From RGIG5299 sp045588575 (GTDB lineage: Bacteria; Bacillota; Clostridia; Oscillospirales; RGIG5299), in NCBI GenBank assembly GCA_045588575.1, contig JAZNEJ010000001.1, positions 1 to 64,000 on the forward strand: a stretch of DNA of 64,000 nucleotides, written 5' to 3'. The translations under genes and the position numbers were made by a program. The first letter of the stretch is position 1. The number at the start of each line of letters is the position of its first letter. Under the pieces are notes generated by a model that saw only the letters and a program-made list of their open reading frames with translations, was not told the origin of the DNA and ran no database searches. Below, in pieces: positions 24,996 through 33,483 of this stretch.

Positions 24996-26288
24996 ATGAA
25001 ATTTTACATTTACACCCTCGGTTGCAAAGTTAATCAGTATGAATCCGAGGCAATAAGCGAAAAGTTCATAGAAGAAAATTGGTGTCTTTCCGAAAACGCA
25101 AGCGACGCCGACCTTATTATAATCAATTCCTGCTCGGTAACCGCCGAAAGCGACAGAAAAGCAAGGCAAGCTTTAAGACGTTTTAGAAAAAACGCTCCGA
25201 ACGCCGTTATTGTGCTTTGCGGTTGTTTCCCCGAAGGACATCCCCTTGAGGTTAAAAAGCTTAAAGAGGCGGATATTATTTTCGGTAACGGCGGCAAAAA
25301 CAAGGTTTACGAAAAGGTTTGTGAATATCTGAAAAGCAAAAAAAGAGTTGATAGTTTTTCCCCTTTGGGAAACGAAGCCGAATTTGAATCGATGACCGTT
25401 ACCGCAAGCGGCGTTAAGCTTCGCGCGGTTGTTAAAATTGAAGACGGTTGCAATTCCTTTTGCAGTTATTGCATTATTCCCTACGTCAGAGGCAGAGTGC
25501 GCTCTAAGCCCGAAAACGAGGTTGTTTCCGAAATAACGGGGCTTTTAAATAACGGAATTAAAGAAATCGTGCTTTCGGGCATACATTTAGACCGTTTCGG
25601 CACCGAAAACGGTGAAGAACGGCTCACGCCTCTTTTGGAAAAGCTAAACTCGCTCCCCTTTGATTTCAGAATACGTTTAAGCTCGCTCGACCCTGTTTAT
25701 ATAACCGAAGAAACGGTTAAGCGTCTTTCGGTTTTAAATAAGCTGTGCCCTCATTTTCACCTTTCTCTCCAAAGCGGAAGCAGTAAAATTCTCAAAAAAA
25801 TGAACAGAAAATACACGAGGGAAGAATATATTTCCGCTGTGGATTTAATTAAAAAATATATGCCCTTTGCCTCGGTTACAACCGATATAATAACGGGATT
25901 TCCCGGAGAAAGCGAAGAGGATTTTAATGAAAGTCTTTCAATCGTTTCGCGTTGCGGTTTTTTAAAAGTTCACGTTTTCCCTTATTCCGAGCGTCCCGGT
26001 ACTGCCGCCGCAAAAATGCCCGATTCTGTTGAAAAATTTCTCCGTTCCAAGCGAGCCAAGGAGCTTTCAATCTTTGCCGACGGCGTTTCCGGCGAATATT
26101 TGAACCGCTTCATAGGAAAAACCGCCGTTTTGCTGGTTGAAGAAATTAAAGAAGATTTTGCTCTCGGCTACACCGAAAATTACATCTACGTTAAAATTCC
26201 CAAAAACAGCTTGAAAGCGGGCGATATCGTAAAAATCACGCTTATTTCGGCAGGAAAAAATTATATGCTCGGCAAGGAGTTGCAATAA
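24996..26288 (+). CDS. mtaB: tRNA t6A37 methylthiotransferase MtaB
   Basis: A 430-residue radical SAM methylthiotransferase that converts t6A37 to ms2t6A37 in tRNA. The N-terminal MTTase domain has GCKVNQYES, NSCSVTAESDRK and LCGCFPEG, whose Cys residues bind the auxiliary [4Fe-4S] cluster. The radical SAM motif is CNSFCSYC followed by IIPYVRGR. A TRAM-like C-terminus follows. MtaB is favoured over MiaB because of the short N-terminus and the KVNQYE form. It shares substrate t6A with the TcdA product elsewhere in this window. Confidence 0.92.
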   Translation: MKFYIYTLGCKVNQYESEAISEKFIEENWCLSENASDADLIIINSCSVTAESDRKARQALRRFRKNAPNAVIVLCGCFPEGHPLEVKKLKEADIIFGNGGKNKVYEKVCEYLKSKKRVDSFSPLGNEAEFESMTVTASGVKLRAVVKIEDGCNSFCSYCIIPYVRGRVRSKPENEVVSEITGLLNNGIKEIVLSGIHLDRFGTENGEERLTPLLEKLNSLPFDFRIRLSSLDPVYITEETVKRLSVLNKLCPHFHLSLQSGSSKILKKMNRKYTREEYISAVDLIKKYMPFASVTTDIITGFPGESEEDFNESLSIVSRCGFLKVHVFPYSERPGTAAAKMPDSVEKFLRSKRAKELSIFADGVSGEYLNRFIGKTAVLLVEEIKEDFALGYTENYIYVKIPKNSLKAGDIVKITLISAGKNYMLGKELQ

Positions 26289-26308
26289 ATACAATTTTAT
26301 TGTATAAT
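26280..26308 (+). promoter_or_regulatory. Promoter of the toxin-antitoxin-like operon
   Basis: TTGCAA (26280-26285), 17-bp spacer, TATAAT (26303-26308). The -35 overlaps the end of mtaB. Confidence 0.65.
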
Positions 26309-26361
26309 AAATATACACTTTTTTTCTTTTCGTTAATATTATGGAATAGGAGGAAAGAGCT

Positions 26362-26553
26362 ATGAAAAAAACATCTGTTAAATTATTTTCTTTGATTAAA
26401 GGCTACCGTTTTATGTCAAGAATAAATACGGAGCTTGAAAAAGAAGGCAGTTTTGCCGATTACGAGGCTCTTTTAACCTATGAATCTCAATTATTAACGG
26501 AGAGTGAAGAGCTTGACTGTAAAAAGAGGCGATATTTTTTACGCCGACCTTAG
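26362..26553 (+). CDS. 63-residue protein, putative antitoxin upstream of MazF
   Basis: An excellent ribosome site (AGGAGG, 8 nt spacing) argues that this short ORF is translated. The product is basic at the N-terminus and acidic in the middle (ELEKEGSFADYEALLTYESQLLTESEELD), and I find no clear CopG or AbrB motif. Its last ~13 codons overlap the start of the MazF gene in another frame by 41 bases. Position and stoichiometric coupling fit an antitoxin, but the C-terminal residues encoded in the overlap (KKRRYFLRRP) are unusually basic. Identity is inferred from context. Confidence 0.6.
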   Translation: MKKTSVKLFSLIKGYRFMSRINTELEKEGSFADYEALLTYESQLLTESEELDCKKRRYFLRRP

Positions 26554-26872
26554 TCCCGTAGTTGGCTCAGAGCAGGGCGGCATCCGTCCGGTACTTATCA
26601 TTCAAAACGATATAGGAAATAAATTCAGTCCAACCGTTATTGCCGCCGCCATAACGAGCCAAATAAATAAAGCAAAATTACCCACTCACATTGAAATTTC
26701 AGCAGAAAAATACGGACTTCAAAAAGATTCGGTTATCTTACTCGAACAAATAAGAACACTCGATAAAAGAAGATTAAAAGATAAAATGGGCAGACTTTCA
26801 AACGAAGCCATGAAATGCGTTAACGAAGCGCTTTTTATCTCGTTCGGTCTGACTCCGGGAGAGGATTTTTAA
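26513..26872 (+). CDS. MazF/PemK-family endoribonuclease toxin (EndoA-like)
   Basis: A 119-residue member of the MazF family of sequence-specific mRNA interferases. Conserved features: VKRGDIFYADLSPVVGSEQGGIRPVLIIQND near the N-terminus (Arg of the RGD/RPV region), VIAAAITSQ, and the core SVILLEQIRTLDKRRL including the catalytic Thr-rich turn. The start TTG 26513 is chosen because GGAGAG is 8 nt upstream and the protein begins MTVKRGDIFYADL as in EndoA. A GTG at 26504 is in frame but lacks a site. Possibly a chromosomal housekeeping toxin, as in Bacillus ndoA. Confidence 0.92.
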   Translation: MTVKRGDIFYADLSPVVGSEQGGIRPVLIIQNDIGNKFSPTVIAAAITSQINKAKLPTHIEISAEKYGLQKDSVILLEQIRTLDKRRLKDKMGRLSNEAMKCVNEALFISFGLTPGEDF

Positions 26873-26873
26873 A

Positions 26874-27497
26874 ATGAACAATTTGTCTAAAATCATTACG
26901 GCGGCAGTAGCCTGCTTTCTGCTCGTAACCGTTACCTCTGTTATTCTCATTTCGGTTTACGCTAATCCGGGCGACCAATCCAACCCCATAATAGCCAAGG
27001 ATTATCTTGATTCCGTGGTTGCCTCCTTGGTTAAAGAAAAAAACGAGCTTGAAGAAAAGCTTGCCTCCCTTACCTCCGATTCCGAAAGTCAAAAAAGCGA
27101 GCTTCAGTCGCAAATCGACGCCTTGAATTCAGCGGTTAACGCAATACCCTCAAATCCCATTAACAGTGAGGTTTTCTCGAGCTTTTCTTCCGAAATAGAT
27201 AAGCAGATAAACAGCGCGCTTAACGATATTGATAAAGGTTTCGAGATTTTAGAGCTTCAAAGCGGCAAAACCGTAACGCTTTCAAGCGGCGCCGAATTTA
27301 TAGTAAGAACGGGAATTGTTAAAGCCGTTACAAACTCTGCAAGCGACGGACTTTGCGACCTTTCCGTCGGCAGCATCGTAGCAAACGACAATATTATTCC
27401 CGCAAGTCATTACATAGTTGCTTTAAGAAGCGACCGCGGATTTGTTACCGAGTCCGATTCGGTTATAATTATAAGAGGCGAATATACGGTTTCCTAA
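26874..27497 (+). CDS. Membrane-anchored coiled-coil protein
   Basis: A 207-residue protein with an N-terminal TM helix (~8-30), a coiled coil (~50-90: KEKNELEEKLASLTSDSESQKSEL...), then a beta-rich C-terminal domain (LQSGKTVTLSSGAEFIVRTG...IIPASHYIVALRSDRG). That C-terminal domain resembles a family of small clostridial surface proteins, but I have no name for it. It starts one base after the MazF stop and has its own site (GGAGAGG), so it belongs to the toxin operon. Topology puts the domain outside the cell. Confidence 0.75.
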   Translation: MNNLSKIITAAVACFLLVTVTSVILISVYANPGDQSNPIIAKDYLDSVVASLVKEKNELEEKLASLTSDSESQKSELQSQIDALNSAVNAIPSNPINSEVFSSFSSEIDKQINSALNDIDKGFEILELQSGKTVTLSSGAEFIVRTGIVKAVTNSASDGLCDLSVGSIVANDNIIPASHYIVALRSDRGFVTESDSVIIIRGEYTVS

Positions 27498-27509
27498 ACT
27501 GAAAAATTA

Positions 27510-27535
27510 AAAGAGCTATCTTTCGATAGCTCTTT
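27510..27535 (+). terminator. Bidirectional terminator
   Basis: 11-bp stem AAAGAGCTATC/GATAGCTCTTT with TTTC loop and T-runs on both strands, between convergent operons. Confidence 0.9.
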
Positions 27536-27543
27536 TTTGTTGG

Positions 27544-28251
27544 TTAAATAAATTCTTTTCTGCTTAATAAGACTTTTTCAACGAGTTTTGGATAAATATC
27601 GGTAACGGCAAGCAAAACATATGTTACACTAATTGACAACATCGCCGCAAAAAGATGATTTTTATTTTCATAGATATCCAAAAGAGCGCCATTCGGGATA
27701 AATATGTAATAAAAAACAACGGTTAAAACCAGAAGCACAGCAGTTTGAATAACGGTTAATAAAATATAAAATCCAACTTTTTTCACAGTTGCTTTTACCG
27801 TATTTTTAATCGTTGATTTTCCAAAAAGGAAGTTGTCTATTCGCCATAAAGCAAATAAGCTTATTGCAACAGAGAAAATAAGTTTTATTAAAAGAATAAT
27901 CAATGCCGGCTCGAGACCATCAACTAATTTTGCAAAATAAGAATACAACGCATTTAATAAAGCAATGGTTAAAGAATATCCTATAACAGAAAAATACGGC
28001 ACCTTTTGTTTTAAAAAGCTTTTGAAAATTAAGAAAAATAAAGCGAAATAGCTTGCAAAAACCCCAAAAAACGCCAGTAAAAGACTTTCGTTATTAAAAA
28101 TAAATTCGGCAATTTTAACTACGTTAAACGGCACATCAATTTTCCCTGCAACAATATCATATATAACATTTCGCAAAGGAATAGTAATAAAAAACATCAA
28201 CATCAGCACCGCCGCATTAACAAGCATTGATATTTTTATAATTTTTTTCAT
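27544..28251 (-). CDS. Hypothetical polytopic membrane protein
   Basis: A 235-residue protein with about six TM helices (first ~8-30, last ~205-222) and a short KKVGF cytosolic loop. No transporter signature is visible. It lies 43 bases after the lipoprotein gene and closes the minus-strand operon that begins at glyA or rarA. Confidence 0.7.
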   Translation of the reverse strand: MKKIIKISMLVNAAVLMLMFFITIPLRNVIYDIVAGKIDVPFNVVKIAEFIFNNESLLLAFFGVFASYFALFFLIFKSFLKQKVPYFSVIGYSLTIALLNALYSYFAKLVDGLEPALIILLIKLIFSVAISLFALWRIDNFLFGKSTIKNTVKATVKKVGFYILLTVIQTAVLLVLTVVFYYIFIPNGALLDIYENKNHLFAAMLSISVTYVLLAVTDIYPKLVEKVLLSRKEFI

Positions 28252-28294
28252 ATGTAAGCCTCTTTATAAAACAATTAAATCAAATCGGAATATA

Positions 28295-29224
28295 TTAGAA
28301 CTGTACCGTCGGGACAACATATAAAGAGTCGCTTATAACATCGTTCATAAAGTAATTGAAAGCATATTTGCAGCTATTTGTTTCAAAATCATATTGAAAA
28401 ACAATGGCGTGGGTTTCGCCAGCATAATTTAAAACTCTGCAAATTATATAAATTTCATTTTCAAAGATTTCAACTGCATCGAACAAATACGAAAGGCTCG
28501 ACTCTCCACTGTAAGTTTGCTTTTTTTCAAGCTCGTTAAACATTTTGGCAAAAGTTTCACTGGTTTGTTTTGACTGATTTATATCAAAAACTTTTTGATT
28601 ATCTCCTTTGGTAAAATTAATGGTATAAGCATCTATAATTTCTGTTGTAATACCAAACGAATAATCTCGGTTTTCTGCCATAAATTCGGTTGCTTTTTGG
28701 GCTTTTAAATCGTATTCCACAGTTTTGACAAAATCCGTTATGACAATTTTACCGTTATAATAAAAACCGCTATCTGTTTTGTGTTTTATTAAAGAAGAAT
28801 CATTGTTATCTTGCTTATAATGTTTGTAGGCTCCTTCACCTATGCAAAATTCACCGCTATAACAAATGTTTATTGACATATCGGTAACGTTCATATATGC
28901 AATACACCATGTTCGAGAACCGTTTTCATTTTTTCCGTGCTTTGTAAAGCTAAACCACACGGTATCACCTTTTATGGCATAGACTTCATTAAGAAACCCA
29001 TTGTATTTACTATCTGCAAGAAGTTCATCGAAATCAAGAACCGCATCACCTACTACCAATTTGTCATAACGCACATACGAAACTTTTTCATCCGTTTCAA
29101 CTTCAAACGAATCAAATAATCTGTTAATTTCACGTCGCGACGAGATGCTTTGCGTAAGAATACATCCTCCAAGCAAGAAAATGCTTGTTAAAAGTAATAA
29201 TATAATACTTATTATGCGTTTCAT
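28295..29224 (-). CDS. Hypothetical lipoprotein
   Basis: About 309 residues. The signal peptide ends in the lipobox LGGC, then a large extracytoplasmic domain with repeating beta-strands (DKLVVGDAVLDFDEL, FYYNGKIVITDFVKTVEYDLK, EIYIICRVLN), suggestive of a beta-propeller-like fold that reports state (WCIAYMNVTDMSINICYSGEF). No family assigned. A TTG at 29242 gives a longer frame without a ribosome site; ATG 29224 directly precedes the hydrophobic MKRIIS signal and is preferred. Part of the nth-pdxA operon. Confidence 0.72.
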   Translation of the reverse strand: MKRIISIILLLLTSIFLLGGCILTQSISSRREINRLFDSFEVETDEKVSYVRYDKLVVGDAVLDFDELLADSKYNGFLNEVYAIKGDTVWFSFTKHGKNENGSRTWCIAYMNVTDMSINICYSGEFCIGEGAYKHYKQDNNDSSLIKHKTDSGFYYNGKIVITDFVKTVEYDLKAQKATEFMAENRDYSFGITTEIIDAYTINFTKGDNQKVFDINQSKQTSETFAKMFNELEKKQTYSGESSLSYLFDAVEIFENEIYIICRVLNYAGETHAIVFQYDFETNSCKYAFNYFMNDVISDSLYVVPTVQF

Positions 29225-29248
29225 AATATCAATCCCATCCAAAAATTT

Positions 29249-30193
29249 CTAACAATCCAACACGCTTGCGGCTCTTAAAATCGCAAGCTTCATTGCTTTT
29301 TCGTTTGCAACGCCCTTGCCGGCAATGTCAAACGCTGTGCCGTGGTCGGGACTCGTTCTTAAAAACGGTAAGCCTGCCGTGAGTGAAATCGTTCCGTTAA
29401 AATCAAGAGTTTTTGCGGCTATATGTCCTTGGTCGTGATAAAGCGACAAAACTGCGGAAAATTTCCCTTCAAGGCACATTGAAAAAACGCTGTCGGCAGG
29501 AATTGGGCCAACTGCGTTAACACCCGCTTTTCTTGCTCTTATAACCGCTTTTTCTATTTCCTTTTCTTCGTTTCCCATAAGTCCGCCGTCGCTTCCGTGA
29601 GGATTAAGCGCCGCAACGGCAATGGGTTTTTCGCTTTTTCCGAGCATAGCGTTTGCTTTTTCGCTTCTCAAAATAAAATTATAAAGCGGCTCTTCTTTTA
29701 TCGATTCGGAAATTTTCGCAAACGGAATATGTCTTGTAAAAAAGAAAATTCTAAGCTCGTTCGTTTCAAAAACGGTTAACGGATTTTCAACATTCGAAAG
29801 TGCCGCGAGCATTTCGGTATGTCCTATATAAGGAACACCGCCCTCTCGAAGCGACTGCTTATTTACGGGTGCGGTGCAAATTGACGCACCTTCGCCGTTT
29901 TTAACCATTTCAACCGCTTTTTCAACACAAATATAGGAATTTTTGCCCGCAAAACCCGAAATTTCGCCCATTTTCCCGTTATATTCGGAAATGACGTCAA
30001 CTATATCAAGCTCAAATTTTTCTTTTAAAACACCGTTTGATATAAGCATATCGAAGGTTTTTTCAAAGTCTTTTTTCGAGCCTATTACCAAAGGATTTGC
30101 CTTTTTTCTCACCGATTCGTCCGAAAGCGCTTTTAATATAATTTCTCTGCCTACTCCTGCCGCATCGCCCTCGGTTATTAAAACTCTTTTCAT
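29249..30193 (-). CDS. pdxA: 4-hydroxythreonine-4-phosphate dehydrogenase family protein (PdxA)
   Basis: About 314 residues with the three metal-binding His of PdxA: YIGHTEM, LYHDQGHI and SPDHGTAFDIAG. Other conserved blocks are EGDAAGVGREII near the N-terminus and VALNPHGSDGG. PdxA oxidises 4-phosphohydroxy-L-threonine in DXP-dependent vitamin B6 synthesis; PdxA2 homologues act in sugar-acid catabolism instead. No other pdx genes are in the window, so the physiological substrate is uncertain. The ATG at 30193 overlaps the stop of nth (ATGA) and has GGAG 7 nt upstream; longer in-frame starts would lie inside nth. Confidence 0.88.
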   Translation of the reverse strand: MKRVLITEGDAAGVGREIILKALSDESVRKKANPLVIGSKKDFEKTFDMLISNGVLKEKFELDIVDVISEYNGKMGEISGFAGKNSYICVEKAVEMVKNGEGASICTAPVNKQSLREGGVPYIGHTEMLAALSNVENPLTVFETNELRIFFFTRHIPFAKISESIKEEPLYNFILRSEKANAMLGKSEKPIAVAALNPHGSDGGLMGNEEKEIEKAVIRARKAGVNAVGPIPADSVFSMCLEGKFSAVLSLYHDQGHIAAKTLDFNGTISLTAGLPFLRTSPDHGTAFDIAGKGVANEKAMKLAILRAASVLDC

Positions 30194-30816
30194 TTCTTTT
30201 CTCCGCAAATATCTTTTAAAACGCAAGCCTCGCATTTAGGGCTTCTTGCTGAGCAAACGTCTCTGCCGTATTGAACGAGCCTATGACAAAAATTAAGCGA
30301 TTCCTCGGGCAAAACGCTTTTTCTCAAATCCTTTTCAACAATTTCGGGATTAGTGCTTTTTGTAAGTCCGAGTCTGTTTGAAAGGCGAATGCAATGAGTA
30401 TCGCAAATATAGGCTTCTTTTCCGTGCAGCTCGCCCATTATGAGATTGGCGGTTTTCCTGCCCACGCCCGAAAGCGTTGTAAGCTCTTCTAACGTTTTCG
30501 GAATTTCGCCGTTAAAATTTTCAATAATTTGAACCGAAAAAGCCTTTATGCTTTTTGCTTTTTCTCGGTATAAACCGCAGGATTTTATATATTCCTCAAT
30601 TTCCGAAACGTCTGCCTCGGCAAATGCCAAAGCATTGGGAAATCTCTTGAAAAGAGCAGGAGTTACCTCGTTAACTCTTTTATCGGTGCATTGCGCCGAA
30701 AGTCTGGTAGCAATAAGAAGTTCAAGCCCGTTTGAAAAGTTAAGGGCGCATTTTGGGTTTGGATATACCTTGGAAAGCTTTTCAATTATAAAGCAAACCT
30801 TTTCTCTTTTTCTCAT
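30190..30816 (-). CDS. nth: Endonuclease III
   Basis: A 208-residue base-excision repair glycosylase/AP lyase for oxidised pyrimidines. The helix-hairpin-helix LSGVGRKTAN contains the catalytic Lys, the catalytic Asp is in CDTHCIRL, and the C-terminal iron-sulfur cluster is C-x6-C-x2-C-x5-C (CSARSPKCEACVLKDIC). Length is typical. Start overlaps the stop of rarA by 4 bases and its stop overlaps pdxA by 4 bases, so three genes are translationally coupled. Confidence 0.95.
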   Translation of the reverse strand: MRKREKVCFIIEKLSKVYPNPKCALNFSNGLELLIATRLSAQCTDKRVNEVTPALFKRFPNALAFAEADVSEIEEYIKSCGLYREKAKSIKAFSVQIIENFNGEIPKTLEELTTLSGVGRKTANLIMGELHGKEAYICDTHCIRLSNRLGLTKSTNPEIVEKDLRKSVLPEESLNFCHRLVQYGRDVCSARSPKCEACVLKDICGEKK

Positions 30817-32084
30817 CGGTCAGCTTCCTTTTTTATTTCTTTTCGGTAGCTTTCCGCCGCCTTTTCGGTGCGGTTATCGCCGAATTCGTAGTAAACTCTG
30901 TTTTTAAGCTCATCGGGCAAATACTGCTGATTTACGTAGTGGTTTTTATAACCGTGCGGGTATTTATAGGTAAGTCCGTTACCTAATTTTGCACTGCCCG
31001 CATAATGAGCGTCTTTAAGATGCTTGGGAATATCGTAAAAAGTGCCCTTTGCATCTTGCATTGCGGCGTCTATCGCATTTATTGCCGAGTTGGATTTCGG
31101 CGCCGTGCAAAGCAAAATCACGGCCTCGGCAAGAGGTATTCTCGCTTCAGGGAATCCAAGTTGAAGCGCAGCATCGACACAACTTTTAACAACAGTTATA
31201 GCGGTGGGATAAGCAAGACCTATATCCTCTGCGGCAGTAACCAAAAGTCTGCGGCAAATTGAGGGTAAATCGCCCGCACCTATTAAAAGCGCAAGATAAT
31301 AAAGCGCCGCATTTTCATCGGAGCCTCTTATTGATTTTTGAAATGCCGAAAGAATATCGTAATGGCGGTCGCCGTCTCTGTCGTATCTTTCCGAGCTTTT
31401 TTGCGAAACGGTTTTTACGTTTTCACTTAAAACGGTTAAAACGCCGTCTTTTTTATCGGAGGTTATAAGAGAAAGCTCCAAAGCGTTAATTGCCTTTCTC
31501 ACGTCGCCGCCCGACGCATAGGAAAGATGCTTTATATCTTCATCTTCCATCACAACCTTAACCTTTTCGTCGGCCTCATAAATAGAAATTGCACGTTTAA
31601 CAGCCTTTTCTATTTCCGCAGGGGTTACCGGCTTAAATTCAAACACCGTAAGACGTGAAAGAATTGCGTTATAAACGTAAAAATAAGGATTTTCGGTAGT
31701 TGAGGCAATTAAAGTTATATCGCCGTTTTCAATATATTCCAAAAGGGTTTGCTGTTGCTTTTTGTTAAGGTACTGAATTTCATCCAAATACAGCAAAATT
31801 CCGCCCGATGAGCCGAGCGTTCCTATTTCGGAAAAAACCGCCTTCAAATCTGCCGTTCCCGCATTGGTTCCGTTAATTGCAAAAAAATTCATATCGGCCT
31901 TTTTTGCCAAAATTTTCGCAACCGTTGTTTTCCCAACGCCCGAAGGACCGTAGAAAAGCATATTAGGGAGTTTTCCCGATTCCACTATTTTGTTTAAAAT
32001 TTTTCCCTTGCCTATTAAATGAGACTGCCCGACTACGTTTTCAAGGCAGTCGGGTCGCATTTTTGCTGCAAGCGGTGAAGCCAT
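30813..32084 (-). CDS. rarA: Replication-associated recombination protein A (RarA/MgsA)
   Basis: A 423-residue AAA+ ATPase related to clamp loaders that acts at stalled replication forks. Walker A GPSGVGKTT near residue 47, Walker B LYLDEIQYL, sensor 1 ASTTENP, sensor 2 GGDVRKAIN. The C-terminal tetramerisation region contains HLKDAHYAGSAKLGNG and KYPH. Typical length. It follows glyA by 29 bases and overlaps nth by 4 bases. Confidence 0.94.
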   Translation of the reverse strand: MASPLAAKMRPDCLENVVGQSHLIGKGKILNKIVESGKLPNMLFYGPSGVGKTTVAKILAKKADMNFFAINGTNAGTADLKAVFSEIGTLGSSGGILLYLDEIQYLNKKQQQTLLEYIENGDITLIASTTENPYFYVYNAILSRLTVFEFKPVTPAEIEKAVKRAISIYEADEKVKVVMEDEDIKHLSYASGGDVRKAINALELSLITSDKKDGVLTVLSENVKTVSQKSSERYDRDGDRHYDILSAFQKSIRGSDENAALYYLALLIGAGDLPSICRRLLVTAAEDIGLAYPTAITVVKSCVDAALQLGFPEARIPLAEAVILLCTAPKSNSAINAIDAAMQDAKGTFYDIPKHLKDAHYAGSAKLGNGLTYKYPHGYKNHYVNQQYLPDELKNRVYYEFGDNRTEKAAESYRKEIKKEADR

Positions 32085-32113
32085 TTTTGCTCCCCCTTAC
32101 TTTAAAGTTGATT

Positions 32114-33349
32114 TTAATAAATGGGATATTTATCGCAAAGAGCCTTAACCTCGGCTTTAACGGAAGCAATATTCTCCGCATAGTCGGGCTTTGCCATTGT
32201 ATAAATAAGTCTTGCAATGGTATCCATCTCTTCTTCCTTGAAGCCTCTGGTGGTAACTGCGGGAGTGCCGATACGTACGCCGCTCGTTACGAAAGGCTTT
32301 TCGGGGTCGTTGGGAATTGCATTTTTGTTAACGGTTATATTAACCTCTTCAAGACGGTTATTAAGCTCTTTTCCGGTTATGTTGAAGGGACGGAGGTCAA
32401 CGAGCATTAAGTGGTTATCGGTGCCGCCCGAAACGAGCTTAAAGCCGTAACCGAGAAGTCCGTCTGCAAGACGCTTTGCGTTCTTAACAACCTGCTGCTG
32501 ATATTCCTTGAATTCAGGCTTTAAAGCCTCGCCGAAGCAAACTGCTTTAGATGCAATTACGTGCATTAAAGGGCCGCCCTGAATGCCGGGGAAAACAGCC
32601 TTATCTATCTGCTTTGCATACTGTTCCTTGCAAAGAATCATACCGCCTCTGGGACCTCTTAAGGTTTTGTGAGTGGTGGTGGTTACAACGTCGGCATAAG
32701 GAACGGGAGAGGGATGAACTCCTGCGGCTACAAGACCTGCAATGTGAGCCATATCAACCATAAATATTGCTCCGACCTCGTGTGCTATTTCGGCAAATTT
32801 TTCAAAATCTATAAATCTCGGATATGCCGATGCGCCTGCCAAAATGAGCTTGGGCTTGCATTCCAAAGCGGTTTTACGAAGAGCATCGTAATCTATTGTG
32901 TTGGTGTCGTCGGTTACACCGTAGGGAACTATGTTAAAGTATGAGCCCGAAATATTAACGGGTGAACCGTGTGAAAGGTGTCCGCCGTGAGCAAGATTCA
33001 TACCCATAACGGTATCACCGGGTTGTAAAAGCGCAAAGAAAACCGCAAGGTTTGCCTGCGCGCCGCTGTGAGGCTGAACGTTTGCGTGTTCAGCGCCGAA
33101 AAGCTCTTTTGCGCGGTTAATTGCAATTTCTTCGGCAACGTCAACGCAAGAGCATCCGCCGTAGTAACGCTTAGCGGGATAACCCTCGGCATATTTATTT
33201 GTGAGCACGGTGCCCATTGCATCTAAAACTGCCTGAGAAACAATATTTTCAGAAGCAATAAGCTCTATATTATTTCTTTGTCTTTCAAGCTCCGCAGTGA
33301 TTGCACCGTAGATTTCGGCATCTGCATTTTTTAAAATTTCGTTGTTCAT
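32114..33349 (-). CDS. glyA: Serine hydroxymethyltransferase
   Basis: A 411-residue PLP enzyme that interconverts serine and glycine and loads one-carbon units on tetrahydrofolate. It has ELIASENIVS, YYGGCSCVDVAE, VQPHSGAQAN, MDMAHIAGLVAAG and the PLP Lys in TTTTHKTLRGPRGG. Full length. It has a strong promoter and probably leads the operon glyA-rarA-nth-pdxA. It links to folC in this window through folate metabolism. Confidence 0.97.
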   Translation of the reverse strand: MNNEILKNADAEIYGAITAELERQRNNIELIASENIVSQAVLDAMGTVLTNKYAEGYPAKRYYGGCSCVDVAEEIAINRAKELFGAEHANVQPHSGAQANLAVFFALLQPGDTVMGMNLAHGGHLSHGSPVNISGSYFNIVPYGVTDDTNTIDYDALRKTALECKPKLILAGASAYPRFIDFEKFAEIAHEVGAIFMVDMAHIAGLVAAGVHPSPVPYADVVTTTTHKTLRGPRGGMILCKEQYAKQIDKAVFPGIQGGPLMHVIASKAVCFGEALKPEFKEYQQQVVKNAKRLADGLLGYGFKLVSGGTDNHLMLVDLRPFNITGKELNNRLEEVNITVNKNAIPNDPEKPFVTSGVRIGTPAVTTRGFKEEEMDTIARLIYTMAKPDYAENIASVKAEVKALCDKYPIY

Positions 33350-33407
33350 TTTGCTCTTTCCATCCTCTGATTTTTCTTTTTTGGTATCTTTATAATCAAT
33401 TAGAAAT

Positions 33408-33436
33408 ATTATACTATATTATTATCTTTTTGTCAA
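33408..33436 (-). promoter_or_regulatory. Consensus promoter of glyA
   Basis: Minus strand: TTGACA (33431-33436), 17-bp spacer, TATAAT (33408-33413), both perfect. The leader is only about 50 bases, with no sign of a riboswitch. Confidence 0.88.
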
Positions 33437-33483
33437 AGAAAAAAGAGCGAAAGATAATCTTTTTTTCGCTCTTTAAACTAAAT

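Noticed and set aside
33437..33483. Short T-rich spacer after the glyA promoter as an ncRNA
   Set aside because: The sequence is simple T/A-rich intergenic DNA; an AAAAAAGAGCGAAAG..TTTTTTTTCGCTCTTT repeat there is best read as the HtrA/glyA intergenic hairpin, not a distinct RNA gene.
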